Of a stretch of DNA of 64,000 nt, positions 1 through 7,378 are shown in pieces. The notes under the pieces were generated by a model that was not told the DNA's origin, searched no databases, and saw nothing but the letters and a program-made list of their open reading frames with translations. Origin of the DNA: UBA2256 sp964531105 (lineage in GTDB: Bacteria > Spirochaetota > Spirochaetia > Treponematales > Rectinemataceae). Made by a program: the position numbers and the translations under genes. The first letter of the stretch is position 1. The number at the start of each line of letters is the position of its first letter. The stretch lies in contig CAZHFN010000006.1 of NCBI GenBank assembly GCA_964531105.1, forward strand, positions 12,700-76,699, written 5' to 3'.

Positions 1-1134
1 CAGCAAGCCTCCAGAAGCCAGGCCGGCTGCGAAGGTAACCGCGTGCTGTTCTGCAATTCCTACGTCGTAAACCTTGGAAGCCTGTTGCTTAGCCAACTTA
101 TCCAAACCGGTGCCCTTGCTCATGGCCGCCGTAATGGCCACCAAATCCCTGCGCTCCAGAGCCAGTTGCGCAATGATGGTTCCAAACACCTCGGTAAAAG
201 AAGGACATGACTGCTGGGGTATATCAGGACAAGAGGGGGCTACACCATGAAAACTCTCGGGGTCTTCTTCGGCCTTGGAAAAGCCGTTGCCTTTCTTGGT
301 GAGCACGTGGACTACTACTGGCCGCTGCAGACGTTTTACCTGGGCAAGTACGCTGAGCATGACAGGAATATTGTGACCGTCGATGGGGCCTACGTACTCG
401 AAGCCTAAGTCCGCAAATAGGTTTTCTTTGAAAAAGATAGCCTTGATCGCCCTCTTACCTCTGACAATAAGTTCCAGGAGGCTGTGGCCTATCCGGGGGA
501 TGGATACGACAATTGAATCCACGGTCTTCCTGAAGTACTGGTAGTGCTCAGTGGCAGTGAGTCGGGACAGATATCTGGAGAGAGCTCCCACATTCCTGGA
601 TATAGACATCTTGTTGTCATTGAGAATCACTATGAGGGGAAGTTCCAGCTGGGATACGTTTACCAGCGCTTCAAAGGACATGCCCGCGGTGAGTGCTCCA
701 TCACCCACAACAGCTATCACGCTTCCCGAATTCCCTCGCCTTTTGCGCGCTTCCAGAAGACCTAGAGCCGAAGAAAGTGAAGTCGAGGAATGCCCTGTAT
801 CAAAAATATCATGAGGGCTTTCCGAGCGTTTGGGAAAGCCTGAAAGACCTCCCCTTTTTCTGATTGTATTGAAGGTGTCCGCTCTGCCAGTAATAAGCTT
901 ATGGGCATAACTCTGATGCCCGACATCCCACACAATGGCATCTCTGGGCGAATCGAAAACCCTGTGAAGGGCTATAGTGAGTTCAACCACTCCCAGATTG
1001 GAGGCTAAGTGACCTCCATTGGTGCTTACCGTGTCGAGGATCTTTTTTCTTATTTCTTTGGCCAGGATGCGAAGCTCCGATTCCTTCAGCTTCTTTACAT
1101 CACTGGGCGATTTCACAGCATCAAGAAAGCCCAT
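1..1134 (-). CDS. dxs: 1-deoxy-D-xylulose-5-phosphate synthase, 5' part
   Basis: Cytoplasmic thiamine-diphosphate enzyme that condenses pyruvate and glyceraldehyde 3-phosphate, the first step of the MEP isoprenoid pathway. The frame is open for exactly 378 codons from an ATG at 1134 to the left edge, so the C-terminal third or more is outside the window. Visible family motifs in order: HLASNLGVVELT near the N-terminus, WDVGHQSYAHK, the Mg/ThDP signature VVGDGALTAGM, YVGPIDGHN, HVLTKKGNG, and DVGIAEQHAVTFAAGLA right at the edge. The start matches the usual DXS N-terminus (LDAVKSPSDVKKL). I see no good Shine-Dalgarno before it. It diverges from the small gene that follows. Confidence 0.96.
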   Translation of the reverse strand, partial: MGFLDAVKSPSDVKKLKESELRILAKEIRKKILDTVSTNGGHLASNLGVVELTIALHRVFDSPRDAIVWDVGHQSYAHKLITGRADTFNTIRKRGGLSGFPKRSESPHDIFDTGHSSTSLSSALGLLEARKRRGNSGSVIAVVGDGALTAGMSFEALVNVSQLELPLIVILNDNKMSISRNVGALSRYLSRLTATEHYQYFRKTVDSIVVSIPRIGHSLLELIVRGKRAIKAIFFKENLFADLGFEYVGPIDGHNIPVMLSVLAQVKRLQRPVVVHVLTKKGNGFSKAEEDPESFHGVAPSCPDIPQQSCPSFTEVFGTIIAQLALERRDLVAITAAMSKGTGLDKLAKQQASKVYDVGIAEQHAVTFAAGLASGGLL

Positions 1135-1222
1135 GAATGTTCAAGGTATCATTTATTTTTCGTTTTTTCCAGATGTTTCAACCCGCTTGCGAATCCTGGC
1201 TCCCGTAGACCACACTATAGCC

Positions 1223-1609
1223 ATGCGCGAGACTCCAATACTTCTGCTTCATCTTTTGTCAGCACTGCCAGGCAGCACTATGTACGAAGGTTCTGCTTGG
1301 TCTGTAGCCAAACCAATTCAGGGTGAACTTTTTTGGGCTTTTGAAGACCAGGGGAATTTTGTTCAATCTACTGAACAAGGACCAACCCTGGCCAAGCCCC
1401 TGCCCCATCCCCGCCTCCTGGCTGAATTATCTAAAGGGGATTACTTTTTTCTGCAGTGGAGACAGAAAGACTACGACACCGTGGAAGAAGGATTGGAGAA
1501 TTTTGCCCGCCAACTGTGGTGGGAGGGGGCAGAAGGCCGAGGACCTTGGATACTCCGGGTGCTCAACGAAGGCGGCAGCCTGACATACCAAGCCCTCAAG
1601 GCCTGCTAA
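1223..1609 (+). CDS. hypothetical protein, about 128 aa
   Basis: I do not recognise this gene. The frame is open from within dxs to a stop at 1609, but plausible protein composition begins about 1223 (MRETPILLLHLLSALPG) and continues with a tryptophan- and acid-rich sequence (GELFWAFEDQ, DYFFLQWRQKD, RQLWWEGAEG, GPWILRVL). It lies between divergent dxs and convergent alaS, in the only open frame that fills this gap. An in-frame ATG at 1133 would overlap the first bases of dxs on the other strand. No ribosome-binding site marks either start. The start is therefore uncertain, and a non-coding gap cannot be excluded. Confidence 0.5.
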   Translation: MRETPILLLHLLSALPGSTMYEGSAWSVAKPIQGELFWAFEDQGNFVQSTEQGPTLAKPLPHPRLLAELSKGDYFFLQWRQKDYDTVEEGLENFARQLWWEGAEGRGPWILRVLNEGGSLTYQALKAC

Positions 1610-1627
1610 AAGGTATAAAGGAGGACT

Positions 1628-3424
1628 TTACTCCAGGATACCGTAAACTCTCCGCACTCCTGCACTGGAAGACTGTTCCTTCTGGATTCTGAACTTTCCG
1701 AGAAGTCCCGTATGCTCTACATGAGGACCACCACAGACTTCCTTGGAAAAATCGCCCATGGAATAGACCTTCACTACGGATTCGTACTTCTCTCCAAAAA
1801 GAGCTATCGCTCCAGATGCTTTGGCATCTTCCAGGTTCATCATTTCCATAGTGACCGCCAGGTCGCGTTGAATCTGCTCGTTTACAATGGACTCTACCTT
1901 GGCTATTTCTTCCTTTGTCATGGGAGCAGGATGGGAAAAATCGAAACGAACCCGTTCCGCATTGATGTTGCTGCCCTTCTGGGCTACATGATCGCCCAAC
2001 ACCAAGCGAAGGGCTTTGTGCAATAGATGGGTAGCCGAATGATAGCGTGTGGATATTTCGGAATGGTCAGCCAGACCACCTTTGAAGAGCTGCTCGCTCC
2101 CTGCCCGGGAGAGTTCCTGGTGCTTTAAATAAGCCTCGTCGAATTCTTCCCTGTTTACCTTAAGGCCGTTTTCCAAGGCCAACTCTTCCGTTAGCTCGAT
2201 CGGAAATCCATAGGTATCATAGAGCTTGAAGGCTAGGCGCCCGGACATCACATGCTGAGGGTTTTTAAGAAGGTTGGGAAGCATCTTGGCAAACTCGTGC
2301 TCGCCCTTCTGGAGGGTCTCCAGGAATTTCTCCTCTTCCCGCTGCAGTTCGGAAAAAATTCTCTCCCTGTTCTCCACCAGCTCGGGATAGGCCTTGGAGT
2401 AATTCTCTACAATCCCCCTGGACGGCTCGGAGAGAAAGGCTCCCTCGATACCGAGCTTCTTTCCATGACGCACAGCCCTGCGAATAATTCGCCGCAACAC
2501 ATAGCCGGCTCCAACATTAGAGGGCAGGACAGCCTTGGGGTCTCCTAATATAAAGGTAGCGGTTCTGACATGGTCGGCGATAATCCTGAAACTGCGGTCC
2601 AGCTCCTTGTCGTTGCCAGGAACTCCATATGCCTTGCCCGAAAGTCTTTCCAGGGTTTCTAGAATTGGGGTAAAGGCCTCCGTCTCGTAGACGGAAGATC
2701 GGCCCTGGAGCATGGCGACAGTGCGCTCTAGCCCCATGCCCGTGTCGACATTCTGGGCAGGCAGTCTGCGCAGGGTTTTTTCATCCACCCGGTTGAACTC
2801 CATAAAAACATTGTTCCATATCTCCATCCAGCGCTTTGGATCGCTACCCTTATTGGACTCTAAGGGAGGTACACCGGGGCCAGTCCAGTAGAAAATTTCA
2901 GTGTCGGGGCCGCAGGGACCAGTAGAGCCTGTAGCCCACCAGTTGTCCGCAGCAGGGAGGTAGGCGATTTTATGATCGGGAACACCCAGTTTCTTCCAAG
3001 CTTGGGCTGAAACCTCGTCCCGGGGTGCATTCTCGTCCCCGGCGAAAACGGTTACCGAAATCTTGGCCGGGTCCAGGGCAAGCCACTGGGGCGACACCAA
3101 GAACTCCCAGGAAAAAGCTATCGATTCTTCCTTAAAATAATCGCCTAAGGACCAGTTGCCCAGCATTTCAAAAAAGGTAAGGTGGCTTTCATCACCCACA
3201 TCTTCGATATCGCCGGTTCGAATGCACTTCTGGTAGTCCACCAGACGTTTGCCCGCCGGATGAGGCTCTCCTAAGAGATAGGGAACCAAGGGGTGCATAC
3301 CCGCCGTAGTGAACAAGACCGAAGGATCGTTCTCGGGAATCAGGGATTTGCCGCTTATCTCCACATGACTCTTGGTCTTGAAATATTCGATATATTTTTT
3401 ACGCAATTCGTGAATGGTAATCAT
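1628..3424 (-). CDS. alaS: alanyl-tRNA synthetase, short spirochaete form
   Basis: Charges tRNA-Ala with alanine in the cytoplasm. At 598 residues it is much shorter than the usual 870-880. It carries the class II catalytic core (TTAGMHPLVPYLLG, FFEMLGNWSLGDYF, DTGMGLERTVAMLQG), the tRNA-recognition region and the editing domain with its zinc ligands H462, H466, C564 and H568 (HSATH and CGGPH). The protein ends right after the editing domain (SSAGVRRVYGILE), so the C-Ala dimerisation domain is missing. Short AlaRS proteins of this kind are known from spirochaetes, so this is not a truncation by mutation. There is no Shine-Dalgarno; a promoter ends 7 bases before the ATG. A matching tRNA-Ala lies at 55.9 kb. 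Confidence 0.97.
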   Translation of the reverse strand: MITIHELRKKYIEYFKTKSHVEISGKSLIPENDPSVLFTTAGMHPLVPYLLGEPHPAGKRLVDYQKCIRTGDIEDVGDESHLTFFEMLGNWSLGDYFKEESIAFSWEFLVSPQWLALDPAKISVTVFAGDENAPRDEVSAQAWKKLGVPDHKIAYLPAADNWWATGSTGPCGPDTEIFYWTGPGVPPLESNKGSDPKRWMEIWNNVFMEFNRVDEKTLRRLPAQNVDTGMGLERTVAMLQGRSSVYETEAFTPILETLERLSGKAYGVPGNDKELDRSFRIIADHVRTATFILGDPKAVLPSNVGAGYVLRRIIRRAVRHGKKLGIEGAFLSEPSRGIVENYSKAYPELVENRERIFSELQREEEKFLETLQKGEHEFAKMLPNLLKNPQHVMSGRLAFKLYDTYGFPIELTEELALENGLKVNREEFDEAYLKHQELSRAGSEQLFKGGLADHSEISTRYHSATHLLHKALRLVLGDHVAQKGSNINAERVRFDFSHPAPMTKEEIAKVESIVNEQIQRDLAVTMEMMNLEDAKASGAIALFGEKYESVVKVYSMGDFSKEVCGGPHVEHTGLLGKFRIQKEQSSSAGVRRVYGILE

Positions 3425-3431
3425 GGGCCGA

Positions 3432-3461
3432 AGTGTACGGCAGGTCTGGGATTATGGTCAA
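3432..3461 (-). promoter_or_regulatory. alaS promoter, predicted leaderless start
   Basis: On the minus strand a -35 TTGACC (3456-3461) and a -10 TACACT (3432-3437) are 18 bases apart. Only 7 bases separate the -10 from the alaS ATG, so transcription would begin at or next to the A of ATG. There is no ribosome-binding site. Confidence 0.5.
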
Positions 3462-3497
3462 TCATGGAAAAAATGATGAGTATTTAGATACCCTTAT

Positions 3498-3526
3498 CTT
3501 GAATGATTGTTCATTTAAGTTATACT
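3498..3526 (+). promoter_or_regulatory. promoter with inverted-repeat operator before the epimerase
   Basis: A near-perfect 9-bp inverted repeat, CTTGAATGA (3498-3506), 4-base spacer, TCATTTAAG (3511-3519), has 8 of 9 pairs. It overlaps a -35 TTGAAT (3499-3504) that is 16 bases from a -10 TATACT (3521-3526). Inverted repeats of the AATGA..TCATT type are typical TetR-family targets, and a TetR gene lies convergently downstream of the epimerase. That this TetR binds here is inference. Confidence 0.55.
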
Positions 3527-3559
3527 GGTAGAGAGAACCAGGTTTTCGGGAGGCTAACC

Positions 3560-4606
3560 ATGAATATTCTGGTGACCGGAGGGTTTGGAAACGTAGGCAG
3601 GAGTACGGTAAACGCATTGCTGTCCGCAGGGAATAAGGTCGGAATCCTTGAAAGTCCATCAGCCATGGTAAAGGCCAGCTCAGGACTTCGTAGGCTGATT
3701 AAAGATCCCTGGAAAGACTGCCTTATCGCTTTCGGCGACCTGCGGAAACTTGAAGATATCCATAAAGCCCTGGCCCTATTCGAATCCGGCCCTGATGCCG
3801 TCATCCACTTGGCAGCCCTAATCCCCCCTGCTGCTGACAAAGATGAAGAAAAAACCTGGGAGATAAATGTAGGAGGCACAAAAAACCTCATAGAAGCCTG
3901 CCTCGCCCTGCCCAAGCCTCCCCGATTGGTTATGGCCTCCAGTATCGCTATCTACGGCGATAGACTCAAGGATTTCTGGATAAAAGAAAGGGATGCCCTG
4001 CAGCCCACCGATGTCTATAGCAAAACCAAGGTAGAGTGCGAAAGGATGGTACGCAGTTCCGGACTGGAGCATGTGATACTGAGGCTATCCTATGTAGTAT
4101 GGGCCAAATGGCTGCCCTTCGACCCCCTTCTCTTCGCCATGCCGCCTGAAACCCGCCTGGAGATTGTGCATACCGAGGATGCAGGCAGGGCCTTTGCAGC
4201 CGCCGCCGAGCAGCCCCTCGCCGCAGGCAGGACCTTCAACATCGGCGGCGGCTCGCTCTGCCGCACATCCTTCAGGGCCTTCCTGGACCGCATTTTCCGC
4301 TATTACGGCCTAGGCGACTCCTCCTTCCTGCCCCTCGAAGCCTTCGCCTCGTCCAACTTTCACTGCGGCTGGTATGAGGATTCCGATCTGGCGGAGGAAT
4401 TACTGCATTTCAGAAGAAAAACACTGGAGGATTACTACGAGGAAGTACGCTGGGAGACAAGGCGCATAGCGCCTTTCGCCGCCCTGGCAGCCCCGGCAGT
4501 TAAGCGCTGGCTTATCCGCAAGAGCCCTCGCATGCAAAACCGGCTCAAACCTCGGGCAGGGCGTGTCCAAGGCTTGCTTCGACTATCGAAACAAGAAAAG
4601 CGATAA
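3560..4606 (+). CDS. NAD-dependent epimerase/dehydratase
   Basis: Extended short-chain dehydrogenase/reductase of 348 residues. The NAD-binding Rossmann motif MNILVTGGFGNVG is at the N-terminus. ALIPPA and the strand before SSIAIYGD follow, and the catalytic YxxxK is seen as YSKTK around residue 150. These acting on sugar nucleotides or similar carbonyl substrates is family knowledge; the substrate here cannot be told. The start at 3560 is chosen because GGGAGG lies 6 bases upstream and the Rossmann motif begins there; the frame is open further up but that would run through the operator. The last 62 bases overlap the convergent tetR gene. Expression is probably controlled through the operator at 3498-3519. 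Confidence 0.88.
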   Translation: MNILVTGGFGNVGRSTVNALLSAGNKVGILESPSAMVKASSGLRRLIKDPWKDCLIAFGDLRKLEDIHKALALFESGPDAVIHLAALIPPAADKDEEKTWEINVGGTKNLIEACLALPKPPRLVMASSIAIYGDRLKDFWIKERDALQPTDVYSKTKVECERMVRSSGLEHVILRLSYVVWAKWLPFDPLLFAMPPETRLEIVHTEDAGRAFAAAAEQPLAAGRTFNIGGGSLCRTSFRAFLDRIFRYYGLGDSSFLPLEAFASSNFHCGWYEDSDLAEELLHFRRKTLEDYYEEVRWETRRIAPFAALAAPAVKRWLIRKSPRMQNRLKPRAGRVQGLLRLSKQEKR

Positions 4607-5141
4607 TCTCGTCAGCGCCTAGACCCATTTCTAATCGCCTACTCAGCCTCAAGGATTCCAGGCTTCCTAGGAGCATTACCAAAAGCCCTGCCTCCAGCTC
4701 GGGAATAGCCGTTTTGGGTTCTCCCCCATCCTCACGCACGCATTCCCCAATAATCGAAGCGATCAAGGAAGCCAAATAATCCAACTTTTCCTTGAGCTTA
4801 GTGGCGCCGCTCGCCTGGCTTAAAAGAATAGCGATGAGATCCATGTCCTCGAAAAGCGCGGGAAGGGCTCTGCGGACCAAGAAAGCGAGCTTAGACATTC
4901 CCGGCAAGGGATAGTAAAGTCCTGCCTCCAGATATGCCGAGAATTCGTTCCAGCCTTCTTCTATAATAGTAATCAGTAAAGCTTCCTTGGAAGGAAAGTA
5001 CGTGTAGAGGCTTCCCACAGGAATTCCGATTATTCGAGCCAGGGCAGCCATGGAACTGCGTTCGTACCCCTTCCCGGCAAACATGCGCTTGGCTATGGCC
5101 AGGATGAGAAGTCGCTTGTCCGAATCCTTAGGCCTAGCCAT
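4545..5141 (-). CDS. TetR/AcrR family transcriptional regulator
   Basis: 198-residue repressor with a TetR-type N-terminal helix-turn-helix (ILAIAKRMFAGKGYERSSMAALARI, then GIPVGSLYTYFPSKEAL) and an all-helical C-terminal ligand domain. The start ATG overlaps the TGA of the upstream asparaginase-domain gene by one base (TGATG), so the two are translationally coupled and co-transcribed. The 3' end overlaps the convergent epimerase gene by 62 bases. Likely targets are the palindrome in its own operon promoter (5659-5672) and perhaps the inverted repeat before the epimerase. The inducing ligand is unknown. Confidence 0.9.
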   Translation of the reverse strand: MARPKDSDKRLLILAIAKRMFAGKGYERSSMAALARIIGIPVGSLYTYFPSKEALLITIIEEGWNEFSAYLEAGLYYPLPGMSKLAFLVRRALPALFEDMDLIAILLSQASGATKLKEKLDYLASLIASIIGECVREDGGEPKTAIPELEAGLLVMLLGSLESLRLSRRLEMGLGADEIIAFLVSIVEASLGHALPEV

Positions 5142-5644
5142 CAGCGGTCTTCCACAAATTCGAACTCGCCCAAATCCTTGTTCTTTCTCACCCTGTCCCA
5201 GGAAAAAATTCTGCCGTTCATGGCGATATACACCCCAAAGGGCAGTAGCTGGACTGCTGAAAAAGCAGTGCCGAAATTGAAGAGCGCATCGGAGTCCTGA
5301 ATCTTGTAAGGCACCATCGCACCTGTCAGCACAATGGTTTTTTCCAGCCGAGCCTGACCCAGAAGGGAGGCTGTGGCTGTCATCGTATCTGTACCATGGG
5401 TTATCACAATTCGGCATTCCGGTGCGCTTTTGCACGATACGAGGACAGCCATCCTGTTTTCGTCCTGCATCTGGAGACTGTCGATGAGCTGGTTCATCTC
5501 CAGCACCACAGGCACCCTAACCCTGGCCTTGGCGAGTATTTCCGGCATATGGCTTTCCCTAAACGTGAGCTCGCCCCGTATTTCATCGTAATGTTTATCG
5601 AAGGTTCCGCCGGTCACAATCACACGGATAGATTCATCATTCAT
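5141..5644 (-). CDS. single-domain asparaginase-like protein
   Basis: 167 residues corresponding only to the N-terminal domain of type I/II L-asparaginases, which are normally about 330 residues. Both threonine motifs of the active site are present: TGGTFDK near residue 11 and the HGTDTM block near residue 80. The C-terminal domain, which completes the active site across the dimer, is absent. Short asparaginase-domain proteins of this size exist in several bacteria and their activity is not clear to me. The gene is the first of a two-gene operon with tetR. No Shine-Dalgarno precedes the ATG; a promoter ends 8 bases upstream. Confidence 0.85.
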   Translation of the reverse strand: MNDESIRVIVTGGTFDKHYDEIRGELTFRESHMPEILAKARVRVPVVLEMNQLIDSLQMQDENRMAVLVSCKSAPECRIVITHGTDTMTATASLLGQARLEKTIVLTGAMVPYKIQDSDALFNFGTAFSAVQLLPFGVYIAMNGRIFSWDRVRKNKDLGEFEFVEDR

Positions 5645-5652
5645 AGAAAGTC

Positions 5653-5681
5653 ATTATGGAATCTTTAGATTCATTTGTTAA
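5653..5681 (-). promoter_or_regulatory. asparaginase-tetR promoter with operator in the spacer
   Basis: Minus-strand -35 TTAACA (5676-5681) and -10 CATAAT (5653-5658) are exactly 17 bases apart, and the -10 is 8 bases from the ATG, predicting a leaderless transcript. The spacer contains a perfect 14-bp palindrome GAATCTTTAGATTC (5659-5672). This position suits steric repression by the TetR protein encoded second in the operon. Confidence 0.6.
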
Positions 5682-5715
5682 GGGCGACAAAGTCTTTACC
5701 CCAGGGTTTGAGATG

Positions 5716-5769
5716 GTTTTCTCTTGTCTGTTTACGAGCAGCCTGATCGGATTCTCACCAAGAGAAAAC
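5716..5769. repeat. 11-bp perfect inverted repeat
   Basis: GTTTTCTCTTG at 5716-5726 is repeated as its exact reverse complement at 5759-5769, with a 32-base spacer. It lies in the 251-bp gap between the asparaginase and lytic transglycosylase genes. It could be a split operator or a long hairpin. No T-run follows either side, so a terminator is unlikely. Confidence 0.55.
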
Positions 5770-5817
5770 GTAATTTTCTTTCTAAGATATGGAATTATCC
5801 AGCTTCATCTTCACCCC

Positions 5818-5846
5818 TTGACCAATTCCCTGCATTCCTTGAAAAT
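5818..5846 (+). promoter_or_regulatory. possible promoter for the lytic transglycosylase
   Basis: TTGACC (5818-5823) and GAAAAT (5841-5846) are 17 bases apart on the plus strand, about 50 bases before the gene start. The -10 matches only four of six consensus bases. Confidence 0.35.
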
Positions 5847-5895
5847 GGCGCTTGCTTGGAAAAGGGTAGGCTAGCCCCGTCCCAGGAAGGAGTAA

Positions 5896-6630
5896 TTGTT
5901 GCTTGAAGCCAAATATAAAATGTTAAAAGCCAAGGGAGCGGTGTTTTTAGCCTTGGCTGCGATGCTCTGCCTCGCAGCCTGCAAAGCCTCCCCCGCATCC
6001 AACCTTGAGCTTGAAAGCGACATCCTGTCGCTCGTTACCAATTCAGAAAAAGTACCAGCCAGCATCGACGACAACAACGACATCGACACTATTGCCGCTT
6101 ACTACAAAAACAACCAAACAAAACGAAGTGTCGTTGATTTTTTCAGTTCCATCACAAAATCCAGGAATGTGGCAGTCGCGATACTGGACAATGCTGTCCA
6201 CCACAAAGTCCCAGCCAGCCTGGCCTTCGCCATCGCCTATGCAGAAAGCCGCTTCGATCCCTATGCCCTCAACGAAAATGTATCCAGCGTTGATAGAGGC
6301 CTCTTCCAGCTCAACTCCCTCACTTTCCCCGATCTGTCGGATACCGAAGTTTACGATCCTGCGCGGAATGCCAAGGAAGGCATGAAATACTTCAGGCATA
6401 TACTGGATATTTCGGGAAATGAAGTGTCCGCCCTGGCCATGTATAACGCAGGCCGGACGCGGGTTACCCAGAAGGGCGCCCCGGTAAAAACCCTGGACTA
6501 TATCTCCAAGATATTGAACTATGAAAAGAATATCGAAAGCCTATTCACCGCCAAGGTCGTAGCCAAGGCTTCCATGATCGCAAAAATTAGAATGGGAATG
6601 CTGGAGCAGGCGACAGTCCCTCTTCAGTAA
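5896..6630 (+). CDS. lytic transglycosylase lipoprotein (SLT domain)
   Basis: Peptidoglycan-cleaving lytic transglycosylase, probably anchored to a membrane as a lipoprotein. A hydrophobic leader ends in a lipobox (LAAC) at about Cys29. The SLT domain shows the catalytic-glutamate region AIAYAESRFDP, the family motifs RGLFQLN and, further on, ALAMYNAGRTR. The first about 100 residues of the mature part are low in recognisable motifs. No ATG suits the leader well: two TTG codons at 5896 and 5899 follow an AGGAAGGAG sequence, and the second has the better spacing; an ATG at 5923 would also keep the lipobox. No obvious operon partner. Confidence 0.88.
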   Translation: MLLEAKYKMLKAKGAVFLALAAMLCLAACKASPASNLELESDILSLVTNSEKVPASIDDNNDIDTIAAYYKNNQTKRSVVDFFSSITKSRNVAVAILDNAVHHKVPASLAFAIAYAESRFDPYALNENVSSVDRGLFQLNSLTFPDLSDTEVYDPARNAKEGMKYFRHILDISGNEVSALAMYNAGRTRVTQKGAPVKTLDYISKILNYEKNIESLFTAKVVAKASMIAKIRMGMLEQATVPLQ

Positions 6631-6652
6631 AGATTCACCAGGTTCCCATACC

Positions 6653-7276
6653 TCAATCTCGGGATAACGATTCTCCAGATTCGCGTAAAATGCTCATGGC
6701 CAGAAGCTTCATGGATTCCTGGAGGGATGTGACATCTTTCTTGCCAAGGACCGTAATCCTAAATACCGCCGATTCTATGAGGGCATAGAAGAGTTCGCTC
6801 ATCGCCTTGCCGGATATCTTAGGAGAGAACTCACCCCTTTCCTTGCCTTCTATAATGATGAGAGCCAGGATATGGCGCATTCGTATCGTTCTGCGCCGTA
6901 CCCTCTCATCCGGATCACCACCAGAGAGCTTGAGTTTGAGTAGGTAATCCAGAATTACCGAAAGAAGCCTGGACTCTTCTGAGCACTCCCCTACCACCAT
7001 CGCCCCTATAGCGATGAGCTTGTCCACGCTCTTCATCTCCTCATCCCCAGCGATTTCTCGTATCCTGCTTTCAACCCTTCCCATTAACCGCTTAATGCTG
7101 GCCGAAAAGATTTCCCGTTTGTTGGAAAAATACAGGTAGAGGATAGTTCTCGTGATCCCGCAACGCTCGGCGATCTTCTGGAAAGTCGTATCTTTGTAGC
7201 CCTCTCCCACGAACACATCCAGGGCCTTGTCCAGAATTTCCTCTCTACGTTTATCGTGCTCTACATAGATAGACAA
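6653..7276 (-). CDS. TetR/AcrR family transcriptional regulator
   Basis: 207-residue TetR-family regulator, not closely similar to the one at 4545. The N-terminal HTH reads ILDKALDVFVGEGYKDTTFQKIAERCGI and is followed by TRTILYLYFSNKREIF. The C-terminal helical part is the ligand and dimerisation domain. The start is a TTG at 7276, chosen because GGAGG precedes it by about 6 bases; a -10-like TATACT lies at 7301-7306 on the same strand. It is convergent with the lytic transglycosylase gene and divergent from the large GH13-like gene, which it may control. The ligand is unknown. Confidence 0.88.
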   Translation of the reverse strand: MSIYVEHDKRREEILDKALDVFVGEGYKDTTFQKIAERCGITRTILYLYFSNKREIFSASIKRLMGRVESRIREIAGDEEMKSVDKLIAIGAMVVGECSEESRLLSVILDYLLKLKLSGGDPDERVRRRTIRMRHILALIIIEGKERGEFSPKISGKAMSELFYALIESAVFRITVLGKKDVTSLQESMKLLAMSILRESGESLSRD

Positions 7277-7343
7277 TTTTACCTCCGCTGTTGCTCTGTA
7301 AGTATATCAGGCTCCATAGGCTCTTGTGTAGCGCGGATTCAGC

Positions 7344-7372
7344 TTGTGCCTTGAGGCTTGTGAAGCTATAGT
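7344..7372 (+). promoter_or_regulatory. promoter of the GH13-addBA operon, predicted leaderless
   Basis: TTGTGC (7344-7349), a 17-base spacer and TATAGT (7367-7372) lie directly before the gene; only 6 bases separate the -10 from the ATG at 7379. There is no Shine-Dalgarno. Three CTTGTG hexamers occur between 7323 and 7361. Confidence 0.5.
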
Positions 7373-7378
7373 GAAACC

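Noticed and set aside
1628..3424. alaS as a broken gene
   Set aside because: The short end after the editing domain is the normal spirochaete form, and no remnant of C-Ala follows.
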